Of a DNA stretch of 64,000 nucleotides, positions 34,458 to 43,015 are shown in pieces. A program made the translations under genes and the position numbers. This DNA comes from Ardenticatenaceae bacterium (GTDB taxonomy: Bacteria; Chloroflexota; Anaerolineae; Promineifilales; Promineifilaceae), in contig JACKBN010000001.1 in the NCBI GenBank assembly GCA_020634565.1, forward strand, positions 682,001-746,000, read 5' to 3'. Under the pieces are notes generated by a model that worked only from the letters and a program-made list of their open reading frames with translations, was not told the origin of the DNA and ran no database searches. The number at the start of each line of letters is the position of its first letter. Positions within the stretch are counted from its first letter, which is position 1.

Positions 34458-35375
34458 CTACCAGCCGCGTGTGGCCAATTGCTCACTCTCGGGCAGGCTG
34501 CTCACATTGATGCCCACCATCGGCTCACCCAAATTCTCGCTTACTTTGGCCAGAATTTCGGGGCTGGTGTAATGTGTGGTTGCTTCCACAATCGCCTTGG
34601 CGCGCTCAGCCGGATTGCCGCTCTTGAAGATACCTGAGCCCACAAACACACCGTCCACGCCGATTTGCATCATCAGCGCCGCGTCAGCCGGGGTGGCAAT
34701 GCCGCCAGCAGCAAAGTTCACCACCGGCAGGCGACCCAACTCTTTGGTTTCCTTCACCAGCGCATATGGCGCACCGATGTTTTTAGCATAGCTCATCAAC
34801 TCTTCGTCGGGCATCAGCTGCAAGCGGCGAATTTCGCCCAGCACGGTGCGAGCGTGGCGCACAGCCTCGACCACATCGCCGGTGCCAGCTTCGCCCTTGG
34901 TGCGGATCATGGCAGCGCCTTCGCCAATACGGCGCAGCGCCTCACCCAAATTGCGGCAGCCGCACACAAATGGAATCTTGAAGTTGTGTTTGTTGATGTG
35001 ATGCTCTTCATCGGCAGGCGTCAGCACTTCGCTTTCGTCCACGTAATCGACGCCGATTGCTTCCAAAATTTGGGCTTCGACAAAGTGACCAATGCGGGCT
35101 TTGGCCATAACGGGAATGCTCACCGCGGCGATGATTTCTTTAATCATGCCGGGGTCAGACATGCGAGCCACGCCGCCATCCTTGCGGATGTCTGCCGGCA
35201 CGCGTTCCAGGGCCATGACGGCGCAAGCACCAGCCTCTTCAGCGATAACCGCCTGCTCCGGCGTCACCACGTCCATAATGACGCCACCCTTCAACATTTG
35301 CGCCAGGCCAGCTTTTACTTTGAAGCTGCCGACTTCACTGTGTCCATTTTGATTAACATTGCCATTGTTGCTCAT
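34458..35375 (-). CDS. pdxS: Pyridoxal 5'-phosphate synthase subunit PdxS
   Basis: 305 residues, a beta/alpha barrel that forms pyridoxal phosphate from ribose 5-phosphate, glyceraldehyde 3-phosphate and ammonia. The catalytic lysines are K92 (VMAKARIGH) and K160 (RTKGEAGTGD). The asparagine/glycine-rich first 15 residues are longer than usual. The C-terminus (EQLATRGW) is duplicated at 29472-29528. Its partner pdxT is about 5.6 kb away. Confidence 0.96.
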   Translation of the reverse strand: MSNNGNVNQNGHSEVGSFKVKAGLAQMLKGGVIMDVVTPEQAVIAEEAGACAVMALERVPADIRKDGGVARMSDPGMIKEIIAAVSIPVMAKARIGHFVEAQILEAIGVDYVDESEVLTPADEEHHINKHNFKIPFVCGCRNLGEALRRIGEGAAMIRTKGEAGTGDVVEAVRHARTVLGEIRRLQLMPDEELMSYAKNIGAPYALVKETKELGRLPVVNFAAGGIATPADAALMMQIGVDGVFVGSGIFKSGNPAERAKAIVEATTHYTSPEILAKVSENLGEPMVGINVSSLPESEQLATRGW

Positions 35376-35546
35376 TGCAAACCTCCATTTTCTTTCCTGC
35401 CGATATAAAATCGGTTAATTTTTGCACTATTCTATATTTAAGATTTTAATCGTTGGCGTACGGCCGTACAAGCGAATTGGTATTATTGCAAAGCGTGAAA
35501 TTTCCATACCAACAAATCCTTTTTATGTAAATTAGCAAGGTGATTT

Positions 35547-36479
35547 ATGAATGAACAAACAAATAAATCGGTGAATTACCGGCCGGGAAGTTCAGCCGAT
35601 GATTACAGCACATTTTTGATTTTTGAGGAAACATTGGCGGATTTGGTAAACCGGCTTGGTTTTGCCGGGGAAACCAGCTGGGGCAACGAAGAACAGACCG
35701 AAAAAATGTGGCAGCAAAGACGGCCGCTTTACCAACACCTCAGCCAAACGGCCGTACAGTTCTGGATAGCCCATCAAGATGACCAACCCATTGGATTCTC
35801 GCGCAGCCTTTTGCATGATGGGGTGCTGGAGCTAACCGAGCTATTTGTAAAACCAGGAACGCAGTCAGCTGGCATCGGGCGCGCACTCATCGAACGCGCC
35901 TTTTCTAAAGAAAGTGCAGAAAGCGTGCGTAATCGTTTCATTATCGCTACTTCAGACTTCCGAGCACAGGCGCTGTATCTGAAGGCAGGCGTGTTCCCGC
36001 GCTTCCCGATTTATTATTTTGGCCGCACGCCCGAACAGGTGCCGTTTGAAACGGATTTGCAGTTTGTGCCGCTGCAAAACGATGCGAAAACGGTGGCTAC
36101 GCTGGGCGAAATCGACGCGGACGTTATTGGGTTTCGACGGGATGCAGACCAGCGTTGGTTTTTGGGGAACAGGTCGGGGTTTTTGTATGTGCGGAACGGC
36201 CGTCCCGTGGGCTATGGTTACGTGGGCGAGGCCAGCGGGCCTTTTGCCCTGCTCGATGCCAGCGACTACCCAGCCATCCTGGCCCACGCCGAAAGCACGG
36301 CACAAGCGGCGGGACAAACCCATTTTGGTGTGGAGGTGCCGATGGTGAATGAAACGGCCGTTACTTACCTGCTCTCGCGCAACTTTAAAATGGATGTGTT
36401 TATGGCAATGTTCATGAGTGAACGGCCGTTGGGCAACTTTGACCGCTATCTGGTTACCAGCCCGCCCTTTTTTGTGTAA
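35547..36479 (+). CDS. GNAT family N-acetyltransferase, two-domain
   Basis: 310 residues with an AAGGTG site upstream. The first GNAT domain (about 60-160) shows LTELFVKPGTQSAGIGRALIERAF and ALYLKAGVFPRF. The second half (about 170-305) is a degenerate GNAT-like fold (PVGYGYVGEASGPF, TYLLSRNFKMDVF). The substrate is unknown. Confidence 0.8.
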   Translation: MNEQTNKSVNYRPGSSADDYSTFLIFEETLADLVNRLGFAGETSWGNEEQTEKMWQQRRPLYQHLSQTAVQFWIAHQDDQPIGFSRSLLHDGVLELTELFVKPGTQSAGIGRALIERAFSKESAESVRNRFIIATSDFRAQALYLKAGVFPRFPIYYFGRTPEQVPFETDLQFVPLQNDAKTVATLGEIDADVIGFRRDADQRWFLGNRSGFLYVRNGRPVGYGYVGEASGPFALLDASDYPAILAHAESTAQAAGQTHFGVEVPMVNETAVTYLLSRNFKMDVFMAMFMSERPLGNFDRYLVTSPPFFV

Positions 36480-36537
36480 TTCATCGCAGAACATGCAAAG
36501 TTTTTTCTCGGCGACCTCCGCGTACTCTGCGGTAAAA

Positions 36538-37266
36538 TCAAGCTGATTTTTCCAGTACGAGCAGGTGAGAAATGCCCAGCGCGGCGAGAGGGGTTTTCTC
36601 GGCGGCATAAAGGCTGTTTTTGAGGAAACGGCCGAATTCCGGCCACCGTCTTTCGATATTGTCGTAGCCGCCAAAAATACGGCCGTGATGCACCACCTTC
36701 ACCGGCAAACCATGCAGCAAACCTAGTAAGCCACGTTTGGTGTAGGTGCGCACGTGAGGTGCCAGTCGGTTACGCAGCGGATTAGGCAGGTAGTTCACCA
36801 GAGGAATGTTGCCAAATTTGTAGCGGCCGCGCCAGTAAATACCGTGCTGCTCCACTGGATACCAGCGGTTGGGGCAAAAGATGAGAATACGGCCGTTCAC
36901 CTTCGTCACCCGCACCATTTCCGTCATGGCCAGCCGATCATCCTCTACATGTTCGATCACCTCGTTGCTAAAAACAAAATCGAAGCTGCGGCTGGCAAAA
37001 GGAAGCGTTTCGCCCATCGCCTGCACAATGCCCGGCGCAACGGCCAACGCTTTTTGGGCCCGATCTAGTTCTAATTCCAGGCCGAAACGATGGGGGGTAA
37101 ATGGAGCAAAAGCATCCAGATAGGTACCCAGACCGCAGCCATTGTCCAAAATTACGGCGTCGTTCAACGCAACCCACTGCTGGATCATAGTCAGGCGCCG
37201 CTCTTGACCAGAGCGCCACACGTAGCCAGGTTCGCCGCGCAGAGCGGCCTTATCAGAATGTGCCAT
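36538..37266 (-). CDS. Class I SAM-dependent methyltransferase
   Basis: 242 residues. Motif I is ILDNGCGLGTYLDAF, motif II FDFVFSNEVIEHVEDD, and motif III NGRILIFCPNRWYP. The substrate is unknown. Ends 7 nt after the uracil-DNA glycosylase gene and may be co-transcribed with it. Confidence 0.87.
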   Translation of the reverse strand: MAHSDKAALRGEPGYVWRSGQERRLTMIQQWVALNDAVILDNGCGLGTYLDAFAPFTPHRFGLELELDRAQKALAVAPGIVQAMGETLPFASRSFDFVFSNEVIEHVEDDRLAMTEMVRVTKVNGRILIFCPNRWYPVEQHGIYWRGRYKFGNIPLVNYLPNPLRNRLAPHVRTYTKRGLLGLLHGLPVKVVHHGRIFGGYDNIERRWPEFGRFLKNSLYAAEKTPLAALGISHLLVLEKSA

Positions 37267-37273
37267 CGAGGAG

Positions 37274-37897
37274 TTATTTCACCAAAGAATCATACACGCG
37301 GCGTACTTCTTTAATGTCTTGCCACATGAGAGATTTGGGGCTGCCGGGTTGGCGGCTCTGGTTGCGCAACAGGTAAGATGGGTGGAAGATGGGCATCACT
37401 TTACGGCCGTTCCAATCATGCCATTGCCCACGCAGCTTAGTAATACCGGTCAGGCCAAGCAGCGATTGCGTTGCTACATTACCCGTAAGCAGCATAATTT
37501 TGGGGTCTACCAGCCGAATAATCTCGAACAGGTACGGCTTGTAATAGTCAATCTCCTCATTGGTGGGCTTGCGAAAATTTTTGCCCCCTTCCCCCGGCGG
37601 CATGCGAAATACAGAGTTGCTGACAAACACATCCTGTTCGGTATCAAAATTGACCGACTGCAAAATTTGGTCCAGCAGTTGTCCAGAACGGCCGACAAAC
37701 GGCTTACCCTGAATATTTTCTTGCGGACCGGGCGCTTCGCCCACAATCATCAGCTTTGCTTGCGGGTTGCCGCGACAAATGACAACATTTGTGCCAGCAT
37801 CCGCCAGCGGATCATCATTCATCTTCATCATGGCGGCAATGAGTTCATCCAAAGAGTTATATTGTTCGCCGGGTTCGTCAAATAAGCTTTTCTGCAT
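37274..37897 (-). CDS. Uracil-DNA glycosylase family 4/5-like, without iron-sulfur cysteines
   Basis: 207 residues. Motif A is GEAPGPQENIQGKPFVGRSG (residues 53-72), and motif B is IFHPSYLLRN. By family it removes uracil from DNA. The four cysteines that hold the 4Fe-4S cluster in family 4 are missing: the only Cys is C41. Whether it is a functional glycosylase or a DNA-binding relative is open. Confidence 0.8.
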   Translation of the reverse strand: MQKSLFDEPGEQYNSLDELIAAMMKMNDDPLADAGTNVVICRGNPQAKLMIVGEAPGPQENIQGKPFVGRSGQLLDQILQSVNFDTEQDVFVSNSVFRMPPGEGGKNFRKPTNEEIDYYKPYLFEIIRLVDPKIMLLTGNVATQSLLGLTGITKLRGQWHDWNGRKVMPIFHPSYLLRNQSRQPGSPKSLMWQDIKEVRRVYDSLVK

Positions 37898-38553
37898 AAT
37901 TTTCTCCTTGTCCTGCTCATTTTATGCAAAAGCAGCCAAGTTTTCAAAATCATGTTGAATGCTCTTATCTGAGCGCTTTAAAAAATGATCCCAATAGCCA
38001 GACACAAAAGCGAATTTTGAGATCAAGCCATTGCCTCAAAATTTGCGATACGCCCTGCGACTGTTATGCGAAAAGCCCGCAGACTATTGCGCCTTTTTTG
38101 CCGCGCCAATAGGAATTCGGATATATGACTTTTTTGTAATTGGCAGGCTTGCCCGTTTCTTTTATGCTACGAATATCTCATGGGAGCCGACATCCGCGAT
38201 TTCCATACATCAATAATTGGGCGGACGTCTGCAAAAATCGAACAAAACAGCAAGAACCGTTTCATCATTTTCCAGATTATCTAGAGCTTGTGGTTTTAAA
38301 CGCTGATTTGTTCTGTATCGTGTATTGGTAACGGCCGTTATTAGTGTAATTGGCAGAAAGTTTTTCAAAAAGATTGACGTCTAATCTGCCCATTACTTGA
38401 GTAAACCACATAAAACGTACACTTTTTATCTTTAAAACTTTGTGCGGTTTACAAAAGTGGCATTATAGCAAAGCGTTGTAGAAATATGGGGGCAGCAAGA
38501 GACGTATTGGTAAACCCCGCTCATTTATTAATTTTGTGGAGTAGTTCATTATC
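37898..38553. other. 656-bp region without a clear gene
   Basis: No convincing frame, repeat or RNA gene was found. One ACGGCCGT lies at about 38332. An imperfect inverted repeat (38401-38414 and 38439-38452, GTAAACCACATAAA) lies in front of the small gene at 38554. The region is AT-rich. Confidence 0.5.
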
Positions 38554-38745
38554 ATGCACAAAGAAAGCACATCGAGAACAGCCCTTCAAGCAGTATCCGG
38601 TCAGGAAGACGTTGTCCTAAACCTGACGATTAGTGGCGCACGGGAACAAATTCTTTACTTGCTTGAACAAATGGACTCTGTTCCTGGTTTTTCCATAGTT
38701 AAAGGCTCGTTTGTCGTTTCAAACACGCACAACCCTTCCATGTAG
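38554..38745 (+). CDS. Small hypothetical protein
   Basis: 63 residues. VVLNLTISGAREQILYLLEQ and VPGFSIVKGSF suggest a beta-alpha-beta unit like half an ACT domain. A GGAG lies 13 nt upstream of the ATG. The fold is a guess. Confidence 0.45.
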   Translation: MHKESTSRTALQAVSGQEDVVLNLTISGAREQILYLLEQMDSVPGFSIVKGSFVVSNTHNPSM

Positions 38746-38774
38746 CGGAACGCATCGAGTTTTCTCCTGTTTTC

Positions 38775-38813
38775 AAAAAACGGCCGTTTTTGGGGAAGAA
38801 ACGGCCGTTTTTT
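38775..38813. terminator. Bidirectional terminator made of two ACGGCCGT copies
   Basis: Arms AAAAAACGGCCGTTT (38775-38789) and AAACGGCCGTTTTTT (38799-38813) give a 15-bp stem with a 9-nt loop. It has a T-run on both strands, and it ends the gene at 38554. Confidence 0.85.
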
Positions 38814-38869
38814 GTTGCCTGCACGCCGGGAGCGTGTGCTAAAATGGCGGCTTTTAAGGAGAAACTCGT

Positions 38870-39523
38870 ATGATAACCATCCACACCCAGTTAATTGGAC
38901 AGCCACAAACTAACACAGACGCCCGCGGCACCTGGCAATCCGCTATCTTTCGCACTCCCGTAGCAGAGCCGCTTTTGCTGCAAACACGCGGCCTCAGCGG
39001 CGACCAGGTAGCCGACACCAAAAATCACGGCTCGCTGGATCAAGCAGTTTGCTGCCACCCCAGCGCCCACTATGATTTTTGGAATGATTTTTACCAGTTG
39101 GCAGATGACGCAAAGCTCAGTCCCGGCAGCGTCGGTGAAAACTGGACGCTCACCAACTACACAGAAGCTGACGTAGCGGTGGGAGATATTTTTAAAGTGG
39201 GCAGTGCGGTCGTGCAGGTAAGTGCACCCCGATATCCATGTATGAAACAGGAACGCAAGTTAGGGCTGCCGAACTTTTTACAAGAAGTGCTGGCCCACAA
39301 GCGCACCGGATTTTATTTGCGGGTACTCACGCCGGGGGAAGTAAAAGTGGGGGATGAACTTCAGTTGGTGGAACGGCCGAATCCCATCTTCACCATCCAG
39401 CTTGTTAATGAAAACACAATGGGCACGCCAGATGCAGATGTGGTTGAGCAACTATTGGCGCTCCCTACTCTGTCCGAAGGCTGGAAGCGCATTCTGGAAC
39501 ATAAATTAAGCAGTAGGAAATAA
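38870..39523 (+). CDS. MOSC domain protein (YiiM-like)
   Basis: 217 residues with AAGGAG 7 nt upstream. LSGDQVADTKNHGSLDQAV is the MOSC signature and YPCMKQERKLG holds the conserved Cys. The C-terminal helical extension is present. The YiiM group detoxifies N-hydroxylated bases with a molybdenum cofactor; the substrate here is inference. Confidence 0.88.
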   Translation: MITIHTQLIGQPQTNTDARGTWQSAIFRTPVAEPLLLQTRGLSGDQVADTKNHGSLDQAVCCHPSAHYDFWNDFYQLADDAKLSPGSVGENWTLTNYTEADVAVGDIFKVGSAVVQVSAPRYPCMKQERKLGLPNFLQEVLAHKRTGFYLRVLTPGEVKVGDELQLVERPNPIFTIQLVNENTMGTPDADVVEQLLALPTLSEGWKRILEHKLSSRK

Positions 39524-39554
39524 AAAAACGGCCGTCCTGCGGGGGACGGCCGTT
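39522..39554 (-). terminator. Terminator made of two ACGGCCGT copies, minus strand
   Basis: AACGGCCGTCC (39527-39537) and GGACGGCCGTT (39544-39554) pair with a short loop. On the minus strand it is followed by a T-run (39528-39522), 14 nt after the stop of the gene at 39568. It may also serve the + strand gene at 38870. Confidence 0.85.
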
Positions 39555-39567
39555 CAAAAAAATTCAC

Positions 39568-40284
39568 TTACAGCTTCAAGCCATCAAACAATTCTTCCTT
39601 GGGGCTCTTTTCTTTGATCATCATCGGGGCACGCCCATGAGCGATGAAGCCAGCACCGGCCAAAATGAGCAGCACCGCCCCCACCATGCTCACCCAACCA
39701 GACAAAATAAGGCTCATTAAGCTGAACAGCCCTACCGAAATCAGGCACACGATGAGCCCGGCCCAAACCATTTTGGGACGCACACCTGCACTGGCCACCA
39801 GCAGCGCCAGGCCGACAGAAAGCGGCTCTAGCGGCCATAAGATGGCCCACAAATGCCACAAACCCGTCACGGCGCAAAACTGCAAGATGAGCCCGTTCAT
39901 CCCCACAATGATGGCTGGAATCATCAGCCAAATGTTGCGCATAAACAGGGATGAAACCAAAAAACCAACGGCCAACCCAATAATGATCAAGGGCCACAGA
40001 TATTCCCACACGCCCCAAACGTTAAAAACGCTGCCCAGCATTAGTAAGGAACTGGTAACTAAAATGGGAAAGCCAGGAATAAACAATCCTTTCAGCCCAT
40101 CTCGCCGAGGGGACAAAATCGGGGCAGCGATGAAGCTTAGCCCAAGTACGGTCACCAGCAGTGGCCAGAAGCGCCAGAGACCAAAATGCCATTCAAACAG
40201 CGTGCCCAAGGCACTGTTCAACAGCGCTACGCCACCCAGCAAAATGAGAATCCAACCACTGTAATTTGCTTGTCTATTTTTCAT
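39568..40284 (-). CDS. Multi-pass membrane protein, LiaI/LiaF-like region
   Basis: 238 residues with about eight hydrophobic stretches. SGWILILLGGVALLNS and WRFWPLLVTVLGLSFI resemble the LiaI-LiaF-like membrane region, repeated in EYLWPLIIIGLAVGFL. Last gene of a cluster with a Ser/Thr kinase. The function is unknown. Confidence 0.75.
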   Translation of the reverse strand: MKNRQANYSGWILILLGGVALLNSALGTLFEWHFGLWRFWPLLVTVLGLSFIAAPILSPRRDGLKGLFIPGFPILVTSSLLMLGSVFNVWGVWEYLWPLIIIGLAVGFLVSSLFMRNIWLMIPAIIVGMNGLILQFCAVTGLWHLWAILWPLEPLSVGLALLVASAGVRPKMVWAGLIVCLISVGLFSLMSLILSGWVSMVGAVLLILAGAGFIAHGRAPMMIKEKSPKEELFDGLKL

Positions 40285-40395
40285 GAGATTGCTCCTTCAA
40301 AAACGTTCTGTTTGCTTATATGAAGGAGTGTAGAGGAACGGCCGTTTCCCTGCCTAACGGTTAGCTAACTTTCAGCTATCAATCGCTGGCCAAGC

Positions 40396-41937
40396 TCAGG
40401 CCCGCACGAAATTAAACAGAATGACAGCCACCACAAATAGTAGGATCGTCGCGTAAGTTAGCCGCAGCAGCTTTTGCCCCCATAAAACAGCCAACGACTG
40501 CCGCTCTTTGGCGGCAACGGCCCGCGAAATGGTAAACCAGAGCACGCCAAGCACCAGGAACACCTGCAACGGCCACAAAAAGGCCCAATCGTTCCAGCGG
40601 CCCGTGACCGCATAATAGCCTAGCAAGATGCCTTCCCCCAGCAGCAAGCCGCCCGGTATGGACAACCAAATTTCACGCCGATTGACCATGAGCTGGCCAA
40701 AAAGCACAGTCAGCAACATCAGTTCAATCGGCCAGCCAGTGCGGAAAAACCAGCCCGCGCCCCCTGCCCCAGAAAACATCACGATCAACGTGTTGACCAA
40801 CAGCAACAAGCCCAGGCTGCGAAATACCACAGGCCAGGCATCTGATTTCGTTTCGTCAGGAGAAACGGCCGTTTCCCCTCCCACACCACTCGCTTCCACT
40901 GGCGGCTCTTGCGCTTTGAGCGCCGCCAACGCCGCCGTAACCGATTGCTGGCTGGTAGCGGCCGTATCCTGTGCCGCAAATTCCGCATTCGCCAACTTCT
41001 GCCGCGCCGTGCCCGAAAATACCGCCACAGAATCGCTGGGGGCTTCACTGGTGGAAAAAGAGAGCGGCAGGGAAATACGCGTGGGCAGTTCAAGGTGAGC
41101 TTCGGCAGCGGCCGTTTTTAGCGCCTCGGCCATTTCAAGTGCAGATTGAAAACGGCCGTCTGGCTCCTTGGCCAGCGCCTTCAACACAATCCGCTCCAGC
41201 GGTACCGGGATCTCTGGATTGAGTTCCGAAGGCAGCGGCAAGGGATCGTTTACGTGCTTCAGCAAAATCGCCAGCGGCGTGTCGGCATCAAATGGGGGGC
41301 GACGGGTAAGCATCTCGTACAGCACAATCCCCAGCGAATACAAATCGCTGCGCACGTCGCTGCTGCCTTCCAACGCCTGCTCAGGTGGCATGTAGTTAAG
41401 CGTGCCCAGCAGCGCCCCAGAGACGGTGTGCCGCGTGCCGCCCACAATTTGGGCAATGCCAAAATCGGCCAGCACCGCCTGGCCCCGCCGCGTTAGCAAA
41501 ATGTTGGCCGGCTTGATGTCCCGATGGATCATGCCTTCCTGGTGGGCGTAGCCCAGGCCGTCCAGCACATCGAGCAAGATGCGCACCATTTCGCCACAGG
41601 GCATCTGCTCATCCCGCACGCGGTAATCATTGAGGCGCGTGTGCAGCGTGTCGCCGTCCAGCAGTTCCATCACCATGAAGTAGATGTCATCGGCGACGTC
41701 AAAATCGAACACCTGGATGATGTTGGGATGGCGCAAACTGGCTACCGCCTGCGCCTCGCGGCGGAAGCGGGTCAAAAACAGCTCGTCTTCAACCAAATCG
41801 GAGCGCAGCACTTTAATGGCCACAAACCGATCAAGCTGGGGATGGTAGCCACGGTAAACGCGCGCCATGCCACCGCTGCCCAGCGGTTCTAACACACGAT
41901 ATTTGCCCAAAGTTTGTCCCGTCAGCGATGCGGGCAT
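40396..41937 (-). CDS. Serine/threonine protein kinase (Hanks type), membrane-anchored
   Basis: 513 residues from the ATG at 41937, which has AAGG upstream. The glycine loop is LGSGGMARVYRG (19-30), the lysine is K42, HRD is 138-140 (IHRDIKPANILL), DFG is 158-160, and GTLNYMPPEQAL follows. After a linker (about 300-385) come four membrane helices, not the usual single anchor and PASTA domains. The longer frame to 42051 crosses an intergenic hairpin. Likely regulated by signals at the membrane; the FHA protein at 43016 is a candidate target. Confidence 0.92.
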   Translation of the reverse strand: MPASLTGQTLGKYRVLEPLGSGGMARVYRGYHPQLDRFVAIKVLRSDLVEDELFLTRFRREAQAVASLRHPNIIQVFDFDVADDIYFMVMELLDGDTLHTRLNDYRVRDEQMPCGEMVRILLDVLDGLGYAHQEGMIHRDIKPANILLTRRGQAVLADFGIAQIVGGTRHTVSGALLGTLNYMPPEQALEGSSDVRSDLYSLGIVLYEMLTRRPPFDADTPLAILLKHVNDPLPLPSELNPEIPVPLERIVLKALAKEPDGRFQSALEMAEALKTAAAEAHLELPTRISLPLSFSTSEAPSDSVAVFSGTARQKLANAEFAAQDTAATSQQSVTAALAALKAQEPPVEASGVGGETAVSPDETKSDAWPVVFRSLGLLLLVNTLIVMFSGAGGAGWFFRTGWPIELMLLTVLFGQLMVNRREIWLSIPGGLLLGEGILLGYYAVTGRWNDWAFLWPLQVFLVLGVLWFTISRAVAAKERQSLAVLWGQKLLRLTYATILLFVVAVILFNFVRA

Positions 41938-41965
41938 TGTCCTTACCTTTTTGTACACGATCGCG

Positions 41966-42014
41966 ATTTCCCCGAAAAAGGTTGCCTGTAAACAACAGTT
42001 TCCGGGGAAATTCA
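41966..42014. repeat. TTTCCCCGG...CCGGGGAAA hairpin, copy 1
   Basis: GATTTCCCCGAAA and TTTCCGGGGAAATTC face each other across about 20 nt in the short gap before the kinase gene. A perfect version of the same palindrome is at 53111-53164. Confidence 0.6.
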
Positions 42015-42031
42015 CAATCAGATTTGAAATA

Positions 42032-42778
42032 TCATTCGTCCGTTGAAGCATCGGGCCGGAGGAATAACCAACCTCGGCTCAGCAATCCAGTGCCAATCAA
42101 ACCGATGCCTACCATACCTTCCCACGAAAGCCAATTTGGGGCAAGCAATTCCATCAGGCCGCTGCTCACAATCCACACGCCACTGATGAACAGCATGGTG
42201 GAGGCCCAGCCAGAATGGCGCAGCACGCGCGCGCCCTCAATAAATGCGCCCATGCCAACAATCAAGATGAAAATTGACCACCAGTGGAAATCGCCAAACA
42301 GCGTCTGCAAGTGAATCAACTGGAGCTGATCCGCCAAAAAGGTAAGCCCCAGCAAAATCATCGTGCCGCCAAGCCAGCGACCCAGGCGTAACACGGCCGT
42401 TCCGCCTACCCCATGCTGCGACCCACCGATGAGCCAAAACGCCACACCCGGCACTACAATCATCAACGGCCACCACACGGCCCAATTCAGGTTGAGCGCA
42501 AACATCAACCCTACCGTCAGGATAACGACCCCCAGCCCAATAGCAAAGCGCGTCAGGATGTGATGACGGCCGTTTCCCAAACTGAATGTCCGCCCAATGC
42601 CCAGGAACAACACACCGGGCAGCATCACAAAGATGCTCCACCAATTGTCAACCTGGCGCTTACCCAAAATGCTCATTACCAAAAACGTAAGCCCAATCAA
42701 CAACATCGTCACCCCCCCCATATCGCGCCAAAAAGTTCCCTGCCGACGCTCATCTTGCTGCACCATTTCTTGTTTCAT
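42032..42778 (-). CDS. Multi-pass membrane protein, LiaI-like
   Basis: 248 residues from the ATG at 42778, which has GGAGG 6 nt upstream. About eight hydrophobic segments in a repeating pattern: DMGGVTMLLIGLTFLVMS, WWSIFVMLPGVLFLGIG, WWPLMIVVPGVAFWLIGG, HWWSIFILIVGMGAFIEG. It is distantly related to the gene at 39568 and to the C-terminal helices of the kinase. Function unknown. Confidence 0.75.
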   Translation of the reverse strand: MKQEMVQQDERRQGTFWRDMGGVTMLLIGLTFLVMSILGKRQVDNWWSIFVMLPGVLFLGIGRTFSLGNGRHHILTRFAIGLGVVILTVGLMFALNLNWAVWWPLMIVVPGVAFWLIGGSQHGVGGTAVLRLGRWLGGTMILLGLTFLADQLQLIHLQTLFGDFHWWSIFILIVGMGAFIEGARVLRHSGWASTMLFISGVWIVSSGLMELLAPNWLSWEGMVGIGLIGTGLLSRGWLFLRPDASTDE

Positions 42779-42810
42779 CACAACCTCCATACATCAAATA
42801 AATCATCTAG

Positions 42811-42900
42811 AACTTACGCAATTGCCTGAAACATTGGACCAATTTCAGTCGAGAAGAGCCTGCAAACGCTGTGATCAAATTGGTCCAATCTACGCAAGTT
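42811..42900. repeat. MITE-like element B (AACTTACGCA ends)
   Basis: The ends are AACTTACGCA (42811-42820) and TACGCAAGTT (42891-42900), nearly inverted repeats. Inside, ATTGGACCAATTT (42833-42845) pairs perfectly with AAATTGGTCCAAT (42877-42889). The same ends and core are seen at 12355-12431. Confidence 0.65.
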
Positions 42901-43015
42901 ATGAAATCTTTCATGGAAGCAGTGTAGCGAAACAGTGGGGCTGGTTGCCTATCGGTTAGCTAACGGTTAGCTATCAAGGTAAAGGGGGGATAAGGTGAAC
43001 GCAGTCTGGGCTCAA

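Noticed and set aside
28237..35375. Transposon or prophage between pdxT and pdxS
   Set aside because: No transposase, integrase or phage gene is present; the flanks are direct copies of host DNA, so homologous integration fits better.
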